This document shows, piece by piece, positions 1 through 9,466 of a stretch of DNA of 64,000 bases. The stretch comes from an uncultured Eubacterium sp. (lineage in GTDB: Bacteria > Bacillota > Clostridia > Peptostreptococcales > Anaerovoracaceae): positions 1 to 64,000 of the forward strand of contig CAMNSS010000002.1 of NCBI GenBank assembly GCA_946555345.1. Direction: 5' to 3'. Positions within the stretch are counted from its first letter, which is position 1, and each line of letters begins with the position of its first letter. The position numbers were made by a program, and so were the translations under genes. The notes under the pieces are model-generated. The model was not told where the DNA came from, searched no databases, and was given only the letters and a program-made list of their open reading frames with translations.

Positions 1-167
1 CTTCTGTCAAGAGATAAGGGGTGGAGATTTACGAAGTAAATACTACCCGCCTCTTAATCGAGAAGATTATTGCGGGGTTAGGCTTGCGCCAAGCCCGCAT
101 CAATCTTCTGTCAAGAGATAAGGGGTGGAGATTTACGAAGTAAATACTACCCGCCTCTTGACAGAAG
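1..167. repeat. Two 55-bp direct repeats with nested palindromes, downstream of rpsD
   Basis: The 55 bases at 1-55 recur at 105-159. The second copy is closed by a perfect inverted pair, CTTCTGTCAAGAG (105-117) and CTCTTGACAGAAG (155-167). Inside each copy is a second near-palindrome, GGTGGAGATTTAC against GTAAATACTACC. Between the copies another inverted pair, AGAAGATT (61-68) and AATCTTCT (102-109), surrounds GGCTTGCGCCAAGCC. In the direction of ribosomal transcription this is a chain of stable hairpins straight after the rpsD stop. It could attenuate or process the transcript ahead of the next gene, which lies outside the window, or it could be a palindromic repeat element. Confidence 0.85.
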
Positions 168-168
168 A

Positions 169-789
169 TTACTTGGAATACAATTCGACGATAAGATGCT
201 CTGCTACAGGAGTATCTATTTCCTCTCTTGTCGGCACAGAAAGAACTTTTCCTTCGAGCTTTTCTACATCTACAGCTACCCATGCAGGAACTGTAATTGA
301 CATTTCTTTTACTTCCTTAAATTTCGGCGAGTTTGTGCTCTTTTCCTTAACCTTGATAATATCCCCCGGCTTAACGGTATAGGACGGAATATCGACCTTC
401 CTGCCGTTTACCTGGAAATGTCCATGATTAACGAGCTGTCTTGCTTCTTTTCTGGATGAAGCGAATCCCAGCCTGAATACCACGTTATCCAATCGTGTTT
501 CTAATAAGATCAGCAGGTTTTCACCTGTAATGCCTGCTTTTCGTTCTGCTTTATCGAAGAGATTCCTAAACTGCGTTTCCTGCAAGCCGTAAAACCTCTT
601 TGCCTTCTGCTTTTCCCTAAGCTGCAATCCATAGTCCGAAACCTTTGACCTGCCCTGTCCATGCTGTCCGGGAGCATAAGCTCTTCGATCGATCGCACAT
701 TTGCTGCTATAGCATCTGTCTCCCTTTAAAAAGAGCTTCTGACCTTCTCTTCTGCATAATCTGCAATTAGCGTCTGTATATCTTGCCAT
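169..789 (-). CDS. rpsD: 30S ribosomal protein S4
   Basis: This 206-residue protein is a primary 16S rRNA-binding assembly protein of the small subunit body and, in relatives, an autogenous translational repressor. The start [12 protein letters not shown] and the cysteines at about 9, 12, 26 and 31 make it the zinc-binding form. The S4 RNA-binding domain follows in the middle ([20 protein letters not shown]). Length is normal for Firmicutes. It lies 21 bp after rpsK and is the last gene of the operon visible here. The stop codon abuts a hairpin-rich repeat at 1-167. Confidence 0.98.
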   Translation of the reverse strand: MARYTDANCRLCRREGQKLFLKGDRCYSSKCAIDRRAYAPGQHGQGRSKVSDYGLQLREKQKAKRFYGLQETQFRNLFDKAERKAGITGENLLILLETRLDNVVFRLGFASSRKEARQLVNHGHFQVNGRKVDIPSYTVKPGDIIKVKEKSTNSPKFKEVKEMSITVPAWVAVDVEKLEGKVLSVPTREEIDTPVAEHLIVELYSK

Positions 790-810
790 TTGAATGTTTC
801 CTCCCTTCTA

Positions 811-1209
811 TTAGACTCTTCTTCGTTTCGGCGGTCTGCATCCGTTATGTGGAATCGGCGTAATGTCTTTGATCATCGTGATTTCAAGACCTGCTGTCTG
901 AAGCGCCCTGATAGCGGCTTCCCTTCCGGATCCCGGACCCTTCACGTAAACTTCAACTGTTTTTAAGCCGTGTTCCATCGCTGCCTTGGCAGCCTCTTCA
1001 GCCGCCGACTGTGCGGCATACGGCGTGGATTTTCTGGAACCCTTGAAGCCCAGGGAGCCAGCGCTTGACCATGATAAGGCGTTTCCTGCCATATCGGTCA
1101 GCGTTACCAATGTATTATTAAAGGTAGCCTGAATATGAGCCTGGCCTTTTTCAACATTTTTACGTTCTCTTTTCTTCTTTCTGACAGCCTTTTTTACAGC
1201 TTTAGCCAT
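811..1209 (-). CDS. rpsK: 30S ribosomal protein S11
   Basis: This 132-residue protein is a platform protein of the small subunit near the mRNA exit and Shine-Dalgarno helix. It carries the family sequence [15 protein letters not shown] near the N-terminus and the C-terminal [15 protein letters not shown]. The basic N-terminal extension ([12 protein letters not shown]) is typical of Firmicutes. It sits between rpsM and rpsD as in the alpha operon. An AGGAGG-type ribosome site lies just upstream of the ATG. Confidence 0.98.
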   Translation of the reverse strand: MAKAVKKAVRKKKRERKNVEKGQAHIQATFNNTLVTLTDMAGNALSWSSAGSLGFKGSRKSTPYAAQSAAEEAAKAAMEHGLKTVEVYVKGPGSGREAAIRALQTAGLEITMIKDITPIPHNGCRPPKRRRV

Positions 1210-1224
1210 ATTGTCCTACCTCCT

Positions 1225-1593
1225 TTACTTCTTCTTTCTTCCTACGGTCTTTTTCGGACCTTTGCGAGTTCTAGCGTTTGTCTTGGTCTTCTGTCCTCTT
1301 ACTGGCAGGCCTCTTCTGTGCCTGATTCCCCTGTAGCATCCGATTTCCATCAGGCGCTTGATGTTCAGGTTCACATCTCTTCGCAGGTCGCCTTCCACCA
1401 TGTAATCCGCTTCGATTACTTTTCTGATCTTACCTGCTTCTTCCTCTGTCAGATCCTTGACCCTCGTGTCAGGATTGATTCCGGTTTTCTTCAAGATTTC
1501 TCTTGAGGTCGGCCAACCTATTCCGTAGATGTAGGTCAGGCCAGCTTCGATTCTTTTTTCATTTGGTAAGTCTACACCGGCTATACGAGCCAT
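1225..1593 (-). CDS. rpsM: 30S ribosomal protein S13
   Basis: This 122-residue protein sits in the small subunit head and contacts the large subunit and P-site tRNA. It starts [14 protein letters not shown] and ends in the basic tail [13 protein letters not shown]. The reading frame is open 33 bases further upstream, but the ATG at 1593 is preceded by GGAGGAAAAT and matches the family N-terminus, so that start is chosen. An unusually long spacer of about 530 bp separates it from rpmJ, its usual close neighbour. Confidence 0.97.
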   Translation of the reverse strand: MARIAGVDLPNEKRIEAGLTYIYGIGWPTSREILKKTGINPDTRVKDLTEEEAGKIRKVIEADYMVEGDLRRDVNLNIKRLMEIGCYRGIRHRRGLPVRGQKTKTNARTRKGPKKTVGRKKK

Positions 1594-2121
1594 ATTTTCC
1601 TCCTGTTCCCATCTTCCGTCACGCATCCTGCCTTACCAAAACAGGCAGGCCGTAATATAAACGGGATGTTCTTTGTTTGTTACAACTAATTCATATAAAT
1701 AAATTTATTTATATCACTTGCTTTTGCCGCCGAGGACAATCAGTATGAAAAATCTGATTGCTGCCTGAACGTGCTTACAAGCCACTTTTCTGCTAGCAGG
1801 AAAGGAATCTTATTTTGCAATTGGTCCACCATAACCTTTGGTTGCTCCAACGGGCGTTCCGCACTCGTTGCTATCCGTTTTGTCAACGAACCGCTAAGGC
1901 TCTTCGGACAAAAAGGTTCGGTGTTCGCACTGACACAATGTAGCGCACACCTGCGGAGATTGCCTCCATAAGATTTCTCTGATTGCTAATTCAATGACCT
2001 TGCAATCAAGTCACTTCTTCCCCCAGCGGGAAAATCTTTTGCGGAGATGACCTCCGCAGGCACGGCCGCCACGTAGCTTTAAGCGCCGAGGACAGTCATC
2101 GGAGCAAACGATTTTTCCCAT
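1594..2121. other. 528-bp non-coding spacer inside the ribosomal operon (rpmJ-rpsM)
   Basis: No gene is recognisable. The spacer holds a perfect 22-bp AT-rich palindrome at 1693-1714. The hairpin motif GCGGAGATNNCCTCC occurs twice, 88 bp apart, at 1953-1967 and 2041-2055 (the second copy imperfect by one inserted base). The decamer GCCGAGGACA occurs at 1729-1738 and 2085-2094. These suggest duplicated material and RNA structure within the long ribosomal transcript. It could host an internal promoter or a structured leader for rpsM, but no convincing promoter hexamers were found. Confidence 0.6.
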
Positions 2122-2235
2122 TTAGCCCTGCTTCTGCTTATGCTTCGGGTTTTCGCAGATCACCATTACCCTGCCTTTTCTTTTAATGACCTTGCATTTT
2201 TCACACATCGGCTTTACGGAAGCTCTAACCTTCAT
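2122..2235 (-). CDS. rpmJ: 50S ribosomal protein L36
   Basis: A 37-codon gene reading [20 protein letters not shown] and ending NPKHKQKQG. This is the smallest large-subunit protein. It is the zinc-ribbon type, with ligands C11, C14, C27 and H32. The ATG at 2235 is preceded by GGAGGAATTCAA. It lies 14 bp after infA in the canonical infA-rpmJ-rpsM order. Confidence 0.97.
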   Translation of the reverse strand: MKVRASVKPMCEKCKVIKRKGRVMVICENPKHKQKQG

Positions 2236-2249
2236 TTGAATTCCTCCTT

Positions 2250-2471
2250 TTATGCCTTTCCTCTCCAGGTGATGCGGCCTCTGGTAAGGTCGTAAGGCGA
2301 TAATTCCACCTTTACTTTATCCCCCGGAATAATTCTGATATAGTTTGTTCTGATCTTCCCGGAAACGTGCGCAAGCACCTTGTGTCCGGTTTCAAGTTCT
2401 ACAATAAACATTGCGTTAGGCTGCGCCTCAATTACTTTGCCTTCCGCTTCTATGACATCTTTCTTTGCCAT
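2250..2471 (-). CDS. infA: Translation initiation factor IF-1
   Basis: This 73-residue single S1/OB-fold protein binds the ribosomal A site and assists IF-2 and IF-3 in start-site selection. The family sequence is complete, from [20 protein letters not shown] to the C-terminal GRITWRGKA. It follows map by 15 bp. Many relatives have a short KOW-domain gene between map and infA; there is no room for it here. Confidence 0.98.
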   Translation of the reverse strand: MAKKDVIEAEGKVIEAQPNAMFIVELETGHKVLAHVSGKIRTNYIRIIPGDKVKVELSPYDLTRGRITWRGKA

Positions 2472-2486
2472 TTCAACACCTCGCTA

Positions 2487-3239
2487 CTATTCAGCTAATG
2501 TGAGCAGCTCCGGCTCACCGTCTGTTATAACGACCGTATTCTCATAATGTGCCGATAGCTTCCCGTCGAGGGTAACTACAGTCCAATCATTTGAGAGCGT
2601 CTGCACATCATATCCGCCTTCACAGATCATCGGCTCTATCGCAAAGGTCATTCCCTTGGCAAGCCGCGGTCCCCTGCCTGCCTTGCCATAATTGGGGATC
2701 TGTGGTTCTTCATGCATCTTCTGGCCAACGCCATGGCCCACAAAATCCCTGATGACCGAAAATCCTTCGCTTTCCACCTTCGTCTGCACCGCATGGGATA
2801 TGTCAGACAGCCGGCATCCTGCCCGGCAGAATTCCATTCCCGCAAAGAAACTGTCCTTTGCCGCCGCAATGAGCCGCGCCGCCGTATCGCTGATCTTTCC
2901 TACCGGATAAGTCCTCGCAGCGTCGCTTACATAGCCTTGATAAGTTGCCCCGATGTCCACGCTGACGATGTCGCCTTCCTTTAGCTTTCGTTTTTTATGC
3001 GGGATGCCATGGACAACCTCTTCGTTAACGGATACGCATGCGCTGGCCGGAAATCCATATAAACCTTTAAAGGATGGAACCATGCCCTGCTTTCTGATCG
3101 CATCCTCAACGAACCTGTCGATATCCATCGTCGAAATGCCAGGCTTTACAAAATCCTCCAAATCTTTAAGGATAAGGCCTGTCACCCTGCCCGCTTCTCT
3201 CATCAGCTCTATTTCCTGATCGGATTTGACAATGATCAT
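2487..3239 (-). CDS. map: Methionine aminopeptidase, type I
   Basis: This cytosolic metalloenzyme removes the initiator methionine from new proteins. The dinuclear metal site is readable: D in VSVDIGATYQGY, D in VSDAARTYPVG, H in IRDFVGHGVGQKMHEEPQIP, E in FAIEPMICEG and E in HYENTVVIT. At 250 residues it has no N-terminal zinc extension. Two starts are possible: GTG at 3245, overlapping the adk stop as GTGA, or ATG at 3239. The AGGTGA ribosome site inside adk is six bases from the ATG, which is preferred. Confidence 0.96.
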   Translation of the reverse strand: MIIVKSDQEIELMREAGRVTGLILKDLEDFVKPGISTMDIDRFVEDAIRKQGMVPSFKGLYGFPASACVSVNEEVVHGIPHKKRKLKEGDIVSVDIGATYQGYVSDAARTYPVGKISDTAARLIAAAKDSFFAGMEFCRAGCRLSDISHAVQTKVESEGFSVIRDFVGHGVGQKMHEEPQIPNYGKAGRGPRLAKGMTFAIEPMICEGGYDVQTLSNDWTVVTLDGKLSAHYENTVVITDGEPELLTLAE

Positions 3240-3241
3240 CG

Positions 3242-3886
3242 TCACTCACCTAATACGTCTGCGATTGCATTGAATACGTTTTCCAGCCCGATCGCGCCAT
3301 CGATGTGGGCGATGTTCCCGGCTTTTTCATAGTAGTCGACGAGCGGTTTTGTTTCGTTATTGTATACTTCGATTCGATTGGCTGCCGTTTCTTCGTTATC
3401 GTCCTTCCTCTGCTCCAGTTCTGCGCCACAGATATCGCAGATTCCCTCTTTTTTCGGCGGGATATTCACGACGTGGAAAGATGCGCCGCACTTTTTGCAG
3501 ACTCTCCTGCCCGTCAGCCTGATCATCAGTTCCTCTTTTTCCACCTCGATGTCGAGGACATGATCGATCTTCTTCCCCTGTGCGGCAAGAAACTCATCCA
3601 GCTTTTCTGCCTGGAAAACGGTTCTTGGGAATCCGTCCAGCAGGAATCCGTCTTTGCAATCATCAGCCTTGAGCCTGTCTGTCGCAATTTCCACAACCAG
3701 TTCATTCGGAACGAGCTGCCCTTTGTTCATATATTCTTGCGCCTTCTTGCCCAGTTCAGTGCCTTGTTTGATGTTCGCCCTGAATATATCGCCTGTTGAG
3801 ATATGCGGAATCTTGTATTTCTCGACAATTTTAACTGCCTGGGTGCCTTTGCCTGCTCCCGGAGGGCCTAATAAAATTAAATTCAT
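3242..3886 (-). CDS. adk: Adenylate kinase, zinc-binding long form
   Basis: This enzyme catalyses ATP + AMP = 2 ADP in the cytosol. It has 214 residues, with the P-loop GPPGAGKGTQ at residues 7-16, the AMP-binding segment STGDIFRANI and a LID domain holding four cysteines (CKKC and CDIC) typical of the zinc-stabilised Gram-positive form. It lies between secY and map in the spc operon and overlaps the map start region. An AGGAGGTAGGAT-type ribosome site precedes the ATG. Confidence 0.98.
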   Translation of the reverse strand: MNLILLGPPGAGKGTQAVKIVEKYKIPHISTGDIFRANIKQGTELGKKAQEYMNKGQLVPNELVVEIATDRLKADDCKDGFLLDGFPRTVFQAEKLDEFLAAQGKKIDHVLDIEVEKEELMIRLTGRRVCKKCGASFHVVNIPPKKEGICDICGAELEQRKDDNEETAANRIEVYNNETKPLVDYYEKAGNIAHIDGAIGLENVFNAIADVLGE

Positions 3887-3899
3887 ATCCTACCTCCTG

Positions 3900-5183
3900 T
3901 TACTTAAGGAAACCTGAATAGTTTCGCATTACCATCTGTTGTTCGAGCTGCTTCATGGTATCCAGCGCAACGCCCACCGCAATCAGCAGCGACGTACCGC
4001 CGAAGTGGAAGTTAAGCCCGCCAAGCTGGCTGACAACCGTTGGCAAAATAGCGACAGCTGCCAAGAAAATTGCCCCTACAAAGGTAATTCTTGTCATTAC
4101 TCTGTTTAAGTATTCAACAGTTGCCCTTCCCGGCCTGATTCCCGGAATAAATCCGCCGTTTGCCTTCATATTCTGCGCAACCTCCATCGGGTTGAAGGTT
4201 ACCGAAGTATAAAAATACGTGAAGAATATGATCAGCAATACGTTAAACGCAGCATATACCCATACGCCCGGCGTTCCCATCGGTGACAGCCACTTTTCGA
4301 TCCATGCAGCAACACCGCTTTCCGTATCCATAAAATAAGTGATTGTAAGCGGGAACTGCAAGAACGACATCGCAAAGATTACTGGAATTACGCCTGCCTG
4401 GTTGACCTTGAGCGGAATATGCGTCGCCTGGCCGCCGTACATCTTCCTGCCGACTACCCTCTTGGCATACTGCACCGGGATTCTTCTCTGGCCCTGCTGC
4501 ACATAGATGATTCCCACGATTACCAGCACGCAGAAAATCAGGAAAATAATCAGCGTAACGATGCTCATGCTTCCATCCTGGAGCTTCACCCAAATCTGCT
4601 GAATCGCAGAAGGCAGCCTCGATACGATCCCTGCGAAGATAATCAAGGAGATGCCGTTGCCGATCCCATGTTCATTGATCTGCTCGCCAAGCCACATCAG
4701 GAACGCCGTGCCTGCTGTGAGAACCAGAACAATTACAGCAATGGAGAAGAAATCGGTACTGATCAATGCCTGCCGGAAAAGTCCTACCGACACGCCGATC
4801 GCCTGAATGACAGCCAATACGACTGTCAGGTATCTCGTGTACTGGGCGATCTTCTTCCTTCCTTCATTGCCTTCTCTCGCCAGCCGCTCCAAGGAAGGAA
4901 TTGCGATCGTCAAGAGCTGGATGATGATGGAAGCTGTAATATATGGCGTAATGCTCAGCGCAAATATCGTAAATTGGCTGAATGCACCTCCGGAGAACAG
5001 ATTGAACAGAGCAAAAAGTCCTGTTTCGCTGTCAAAAGTCTGAGTAAGAATGTCCCTGTCGATCCCCGGAACCGGGATCTGCGAGCCCACTCTGAAGATC
5101 AGCAGCATAAGCAGCGTAAATATGATCTTCTTCCTGATATCAGGAATGTTCCAAGCCTTTGCAACTGTTCTGATCATCTCCAT
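3900..5183 (-). CDS. secY: Protein translocase channel subunit SecY
   Basis: This 427-residue membrane protein forms the protein-conducting channel of the Sec translocon with SecE and SecG. Ten membrane segments are expected. The plug and gate signatures are visible (GSQIPVPGID near residue 35, FALSITPYITASIIIQLL near 75), as is the C-terminal EQQMVMRNYSGFLK. The ATG overlaps the rplO stop by one base (TGATG), indicating translational coupling. Confidence 0.98.
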   Translation of the reverse strand: MEMIRTVAKAWNIPDIRKKIIFTLLMLLIFRVGSQIPVPGIDRDILTQTFDSETGLFALFNLFSGGAFSQFTIFALSITPYITASIIIQLLTIAIPSLERLAREGNEGRKKIAQYTRYLTVVLAVIQAIGVSVGLFRQALISTDFFSIAVIVLVLTAGTAFLMWLGEQINEHGIGNGISLIIFAGIVSRLPSAIQQIWVKLQDGSMSIVTLIIFLIFCVLVIVGIIYVQQGQRRIPVQYAKRVVGRKMYGGQATHIPLKVNQAGVIPVIFAMSFLQFPLTITYFMDTESGVAAWIEKWLSPMGTPGVWVYAAFNVLLIIFFTYFYTSVTFNPMEVAQNMKANGGFIPGIRPGRATVEYLNRVMTRITFVGAIFLAAVAILPTVVSQLGGLNFHFGGTSLLIAVGVALDTMKQLEQQMVMRNYSGFLK

Positions 5184-5626
5184 CAGATCACCTCTGCCTT
5201 CCCTCCGGCAGACTCAATTTTTTCTACCGCAGTCTTGCTGAACTTATTAGCCTGGACAGTCAGATTCTTCTCCAGCGTTCCATCGCCTAAGATCTTGATG
5301 CCGCCGTTCTTAACCTGCTTAACAAGCCCGCGTTCCTTCAAAAGCTGCGGGGTAACTACAGTGCCTGCGTCAAATCTGTCCAGATCCCTTACGTTTAAAA
5401 TGGTATATTCCGTCCTCCAAATGTTGGTGAATCCCCTCTTCGGAATTCGTCTGTAAAGAGGCATCTGTCCGCCTTCAAATCCAGGCCTTACGCCGCCGCC
5501 GCTTCTTGATTTCTGTCCATTCATGCCTCTTCCGGCAGTTGTTCCTTGTCCAGATGCCGTTCCGCGGCCCTTTCTCTTTCGCGCTTTTGTTGCGCCTTTG
5601 ACCGCTCTCAATTCATGCAGTTTCAT
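5183..5626 (-). CDS. rplO: 50S ribosomal protein L15
   Basis: This 147-residue protein is a late-assembly component of the large subunit that binds 23S rRNA. The glycine- and arginine-rich N-terminus ([20 protein letters not shown]) is the family hallmark, followed by the [15 protein letters not shown] segment. It is translationally coupled to secY through a one-base overlap and follows rpmD by 18 bp. Confidence 0.98.
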   Translation of the reverse strand: MKLHELRAVKGATKARKRKGRGTASGQGTTAGRGMNGQKSRSGGGVRPGFEGGQMPLYRRIPKRGFTNIWRTEYTILNVRDLDRFDAGTVVTPQLLKERGLVKQVKNGGIKILGDGTLEKNLTVQANKFSKTAVEKIESAGGKAEVI

Positions 5627-5644
5627 TTCCTTGCACCTCCTATC

Positions 5645-5827
5645 CTATAGTTCTTCTACAGTCAAAAGATGCGATACCTTGTTTACTGCGCCTCTTGTTA
5701 CAGGGGAGTCAACAAGCTCAACCGACTGGTGCATCTTCCTAAGTCCTAACGCTTCTACAACTTTTCTCTGCTTCGGGGAAGCGCCAATAACACTTTTTGT
5801 CAATGTGATTTTAATCATTTTTGCCAT
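5645..5827 (-). CDS. rpmD: 50S ribosomal protein L30
   Basis: This 60-residue protein has the short bacterial L30 fold ([20 protein letters not shown] then [13 protein letters not shown]). Position and spacing between rpsE and rplO are canonical. The ATG is preceded by GGAGGAAGAAAC. Confidence 0.97.
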   Translation of the reverse strand: MAKMIKITLTKSVIGASPKQRKVVEALGLRKMHQSVELVDSPVTRGAVNKVSHLLTVEEL

Positions 5828-5840
5828 TGTTTCTTCCTCC

Positions 5841-6344
5841 TTATCCTAAGATTTCTTCTTTCGTCTTTCCTCTTCTGGCCGCAACCTGTTCCACCGTCAT
5901 CAGGCCTTTCAGTCCTGCAATCGTCGCATAAGCCATGTTTCCGGTATTGTTTGAGCCGATGGACTTCGCCCTGATATCCTTCACACCTGCCGCTTCAAGA
6001 ACGGTACGGACAGAGGAACCTGCGATAACGCCAGTACCTGGGGCGGCTGGCATCAGGAGAACCCTTCCTGCGCCGAAAATTCCCAGGTTTCTATGCGGAA
6101 TCGTCGACCCTACCGTAGGAACATAAATGAGATTCTTCTTCGCATCTTCTGTCGCTTTTCGGACGGCTTCAGGAATTTCCTGCGCTTTGCCAAGGCCTAC
6201 GCCGACATGCCCATTGCCATCGCCAACGACTACCGTGACGCTGAATCTCATGTTTCTTCCGCCTTTAACGGTCTTCGCAACACGCCTGATATTGACGATC
6301 GTTTCGTTTAATTCCAGCTTTGATGCATCTATAGTATTTCGCAT
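5841..6344 (-). CDS. rpsE: 30S ribosomal protein S5
   Basis: This 167-residue protein contributes to mRNA helicase activity and decoding fidelity of the small subunit. The N-terminal double-stranded RNA-binding domain contains [17 protein letters not shown] and [17 protein letters not shown], and the C-terminal domain contains [20 protein letters not shown]. It lies between rplR and rpmD. Length is normal. Confidence 0.98.
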   Translation of the reverse strand: MRNTIDASKLELNETIVNIRRVAKTVKGGRNMRFSVTVVVGDGNGHVGVGLGKAQEIPEAVRKATEDAKKNLIYVPTVGSTIPHRNLGIFGAGRVLLMPAAPGTGVIAGSSVRTVLEAAGVKDIRAKSIGSNNTGNMAYATIAGLKGLMTVEQVAARRGKTKEEILG

Positions 6345-6359
6345 TCAACTTACCTCCTG

Positions 6360-6725
6360 TTAGAATTTCAACCCTGCTTCACGAGCACCGTCGGCAAGTT
6401 CTTTCACTCTCCCGTGATAGAGGAATCCGCCTCTGTCAAAGGTAACCTCTTCGATTCCCTTGGCAAGTGCTCTCTTCGCGATAGCTTCTCCTACTGTCTT
6501 GGCAGCCGCTTTATTGCCGCCATATGCAACCTGTGACTTCAATTCTTTGTCAATGGTCGATGCGGAAGCAAGTGTAACGCCGTTAACATCATCGATAATC
6601 TGAGCCGAAATGTTTTTATTGCTTCTGAAAACGCAAAGTCTTGGCTTCTCAGGAGTGCCGGAAAGATTTTTTCTAATTCTCTGGTGTCTGGCAACACGTC
6701 TATCGTTTCTGCTTTCTCTAGCCAT
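6360..6725 (-). CDS. rplR: 50S ribosomal protein L18
   Basis: This 121-residue protein binds 5S rRNA and helps dock it in the central protuberance. Signatures are the basic N-terminus ([19 protein letters not shown]), the [18 protein letters not shown] strand and the C-terminal [20 protein letters not shown]. The gene order rplF-rplR-rpsE is canonical. Confidence 0.98.
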   Translation of the reverse strand: MARESRNDRRVARHQRIRKNLSGTPEKPRLCVFRSNKNISAQIIDDVNGVTLASASTIDKELKSQVAYGGNKAAAKTVGEAIAKRALAKGIEEVTFDRGGFLYHGRVKELADGAREAGLKF

Positions 6726-6743
6726 TTTACATTACTCCTTTCC

Positions 6744-7286
6744 TTACTGGGCTCCGGTTTTGCCTTCTTTTCTGCGGATATATTCGCCTTCGTAACGAAT
6801 GCCCTTGCCCTTATATGGCTCCGGCTTTCTCCAGGCCCTGATATTCGCAGAATAGTTTCCAACCTGCGCTTTACTGATTCCTTTAACGATTATTGTGGTG
6901 GCATCCGGCACTTCCGTTTCGATCCCCTCAGGATCAGCAAGCTCAACCGGATGGGAATATCCCAGGTTCATTACCAAGGTCTTGCCCTTTTTCTCAGCTT
7001 TGTAACCAACGCCTACCAGTTGAAGCTTCTTGGAGTAGCCTTCCGTTACGCCGATGACCATGTTGTTAATCAAGGACCTTGCCAGCCCGTGCTGCGCCCT
7101 CTTTGCCGCTTCGTCGCCATCCCTTGATACGGTGACAACGCCATCCTTGTTTTCGATCGTTAACAAAGTGCTTATCTGTTCCTGCAGTTCGCCCTTCGGT
7201 CCTTTCACGGTAACGAGGTTCTTATCGTCTACCTTGACCTCCACGCCGGCAGGAAGAGTGATCGGTTTAATCCCTATTCTTGACAT
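6744..7286 (-). CDS. rplF: 50S ribosomal protein L6
   Basis: This 180-residue protein is built of two repeated L6 domains and sits near the factor-binding centre. It starts [17 protein letters not shown] and carries the C-terminal signature [20 protein letters not shown]. It lies 13 bp after rpsH. No unusual feature is seen. Confidence 0.98.
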   Translation of the reverse strand: MSRIGIKPITLPAGVEVKVDDKNLVTVKGPKGELQEQISTLLTIENKDGVVTVSRDGDEAAKRAQHGLARSLINNMVIGVTEGYSKKLQLVGVGYKAEKKGKTLVMNLGYSHPVELADPEGIETEVPDATTIIVKGISKAQVGNYSANIRAWRKPEPYKGKGIRYEGEYIRRKEGKTGAQ

Positions 7287-7299
7287 TTTCTATTTCCTC

Positions 7300-7698
7300 C
7301 TACCATACATAACAAATTACTTCGCCGCCGATTCCCAGTTTCCTGGCTTCCTTATCGCTGATTACCCCCTTTGATGTGGAGATAACTGCGATTCCCAGTC
7401 CGCCTAATACCCTTGGGATTTCATTTGCTTTCGCATAGGATTTCAATCCCGGCTTTGAAATTTTTCTGATTCCGCTAATAACTCTTTCTTTGTCAGGGCC
7501 ATACTTCATCGTAACTGTGATGATTCCTTGTTTATTATCCTCTGTTACTTTAAAGTCTTCGATATAGCCCTCTTCTTTCAAGATTCCCGCAATGGATTTC
7601 TTCATCTTGGATGCAGGAATATCAACTGTCGGATGTCCTGCAGTATTCGCATTTCTGATTCTTGTCAGCATATCCGCAATTGGATCTGTCATTGTCAT
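7300..7698 (-). CDS. rpsH: 30S ribosomal protein S8
   Basis: This 132-residue protein binds the central domain of 16S rRNA and in other bacteria represses the spc operon by binding its mRNA. It starts [18 protein letters not shown] and ends with [13 protein letters not shown]. The C-terminal signature [16 protein letters not shown] is intact. A 306-bp spacer separates it from rpsN, longer than usual. Confidence 0.98.
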   Translation of the reverse strand: MTMTDPIADMLTRIRNANTAGHPTVDIPASKMKKSIAGILKEEGYIEDFKVTEDNKQGIITVTMKYGPDKERVISGIRKISKPGLKSYAKANEIPRVLGGLGIAVISTSKGVISDKEARKLGIGGEVICYVW

Positions 7699-8004
7699 TG
7701 TTTCTTACTCCTCTCCCCGTTAGTTTTGCAGCGCCTGTCCCCACGATTTCCCTTGGGAATGGTGCGGGATGCGCGCCGCCACTTGTACCCTTTCAGGTAT
7801 ATATCGCAATGCTTTCGCATCTGGCGGCAAGCGGCGTTTCCGCTACAACTTTACGGTTAGTCGTGTTAACTTATTTTTTAAATCGCTCCGAAAAACCATG
7901 TGCGGCAAGAAATGAAACAAGCCAAGCCCGCAAGCCCGCTTTTCCAGGCAAAAGGGCATGAAATGCGCCTGCGCCGCCACGATGGTTCTGTCAGGCAATC
8001 AATC
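7699..8004. other. 306-bp spacer between rpsN and rpsH
   Basis: No coding sequence is supported. The open frames crossing it have no recognisable family and run into flanking ribosomal genes. The sequence is rich in GCAAGC and GCCGCC-type short words, in keeping with the degenerate repeats seen elsewhere in the window, but no clean repeat unit could be defined. No promoter is evident. Confidence 0.5.
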
Positions 8005-8190
8005 CTACCAGGAAGCTTTCTTGACGCCCGGAATCTCACCCTTGTAAGCAAGTTCCCTGAAGCAAATACGGCAGATTCCATACTTTCTCAGCACCGAATG
8101 CGGTCTTCCGCAAATCCTGCATCTTGTATATGCGCGCGTTGAAAATTTAGGTTTTCTCTGCTGCTTTACTTTGAGAGATGTCTTTGCCAT
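8005..8190 (-). CDS. rpsN: 30S ribosomal protein S14, zinc type
   Basis: This 61-residue protein is the short zinc-binding S14 (often called rpsZ) of the small subunit head. Its four cysteines are seen as [20 protein letters not shown], and it ends [16 protein letters not shown]. It lies between rplE and rpsH, the canonical place. An AGGAGGAGAATA ribosome site precedes the ATG. Confidence 0.98.
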   Translation of the reverse strand: MAKTSLKVKQQRKPKFSTRAYTRCRICGRPHSVLRKYGICRICFRELAYKGEIPGVKKASW

Positions 8191-8205
8191 TATTCTCCTC
8201 CTCTG

Positions 8206-8748
8206 CTATTTTTCAAACGGCAGACCAAGCCCTGCGAGCAATGCCGCTGCTTCTTCGTCTGTTTGCGCCGTCGTGGTAAATACGATATTCATGCCTTTGA
8301 TAGTATCAACTTTATCGTAGTTGATTTCAGGGAAGATAAGCTGCTCTTTGATCCCCATTGAGTAATTTCCCCTGCCGTCAAAAGAATTCTTGCTAACGCC
8401 TTTGAAGTCTCTCACACGCGGAAGAGCGATGTTGAAAAGCTTATCGATGAATTCGTACATATTGTCGCCTCGCAGCGTAACCTTTGCGCCTACAGGCATT
8501 CCCTGTCTGACTTTAAAGTTTGCGATCGATTTCCTTGCCTTCGTCACGATCGGCCGCTGTCCCGTAATCAGGCTGATTTCCTCTACAGCGCTTTCCAGGA
8601 TTTTTGCATTTTCCTTCGCTTCCCCAAGGCCCATGTTAAGGGTGACCTTTTCGAGCTTTGGCACTTCCATCACGTTCTCATATTTAAACTGATCCATTAA
8701 CGCAGGAAATACGTCATTTTTATAAGTTTCTCTTAATCTTGCTGTCAA
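8206..8748 (-). CDS. rplE: 50S ribosomal protein L5
   Basis: This 180-residue protein binds 5S rRNA and contacts P-site tRNA. Signatures are the N-terminal [20 protein letters not shown], the segment [13 protein letters not shown] and the C-terminal [19 protein letters not shown]. It lies 15 bp upstream of rpsN and follows rplX by 17 bp. Confidence 0.98.
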   Translation of the reverse strand: MTARLRETYKNDVFPALMDQFKYENVMEVPKLEKVTLNMGLGEAKENAKILESAVEEISLITGQRPIVTKARKSIANFKVRQGMPVGAKVTLRGDNMYEFIDKLFNIALPRVRDFKGVSKNSFDGRGNYSMGIKEQLIFPEINYDKVDTIKGMNIVFTTTAQTDEEAAALLAGLGLPFEK

Positions 8749-8765
8749 AATCGTCTCCTCCTTTC

Positions 8766-9071
8766 CTAGTCTATTACGGTCCCGGTCTTCTTCGCTACCC
8801 TGACCTTCTTGCCGTTTTCTACTTTATACCCGATTCGGCTCGCCTGCTTTGCTTTCGTATCGTAGTACATAACATTTGAAACGCTGATCGGACCTTCCTG
8901 GTGCTTGATTTCAGCAGCTTCCTTCTGGGTCTGCTTCTGATGCCTGGTTTGAATGTTAACGCCTTCTACGATCACTCGGTTTTCTTTTGGCATTGCCTTT
9001 AATACTTTACCGGTCTTTCCCTTGTCCTTACCGGTAAGTATGATTACTGTATCATCTTTTTTAATACGCAT
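8766..9071 (-). CDS. rplX: 50S ribosomal protein L24
   Basis: This 101-residue protein is an assembly initiator of the large subunit that contains a KOW motif ([20 protein letters not shown]) near its N-terminus. It lies between rplN and rplE. Length and sequence are ordinary for Firmicutes. Confidence 0.98.
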   Translation of the reverse strand: MRIKKDDTVIILTGKDKGKTGKVLKAMPKENRVIVEGVNIQTRHQKQTQKEAAEIKHQEGPISVSNVMYYDTKAKQASRIGYKVENGKKVRVAKKTGTVID

Positions 9072-9082
9072 CTCGTAACCTC

Positions 9083-9451
9083 CTATAATACTTCCGGCGC
9101 CAGGGATACGATTTTCATGAAGCCCTTATCTCGCAATTCTCTTGCCACAGGCCCGAAAATACGGGTTCCAACCGGCTGTAAATCTTCCTTTATAATAACC
9201 GCTGCGTTCTGGTCAAACTTCACGTAACTGCCGTCTGCCCTTCTGGCACCATGCTTTGACCGGACTACAACAGCCCTGACTACTTCGCTTTTCTTTACAA
9301 CTCCGCCGGGAGCCGCATCCTTTACCGCACAAACGATTACATCGCCGATATTGGCATACTGGCGGCTCGTTCCACCCAGAATACGGATGCACAAAAGCTC
9401 TTTCGCACCAGAGTTGTCAGCTACCTTTAATCTTGTTTCAGTCTGAATCAT
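9083..9451 (-). CDS. rplN: 50S ribosomal protein L14
   Basis: This 122-residue protein forms an intersubunit bridge and the binding site for the silencing factor RsfS. The start [20 protein letters not shown] and the end [12 protein letters not shown] are diagnostic. It follows rpsQ by 15 bp and precedes rplX by 11 bp. Confidence 0.98.
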   Translation of the reverse strand: MIQTETRLKVADNSGAKELLCIRILGGTSRQYANIGDVIVCAVKDAAPGGVVKKSEVVRAVVVRSKHGARRADGSYVKFDQNAAVIIKEDLQPVGTRIFGPVARELRDKGFMKIVSLAPEVL

Positions 9452-9466
9452 TGTCAGGTGCCTCCT

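Noticed and set aside
4419-5456. 345-codon plus-strand frame antisense to secY and rplO
   Set aside because: It mirrors conserved genes on the other strand, has no family resemblance and no ribosome site.
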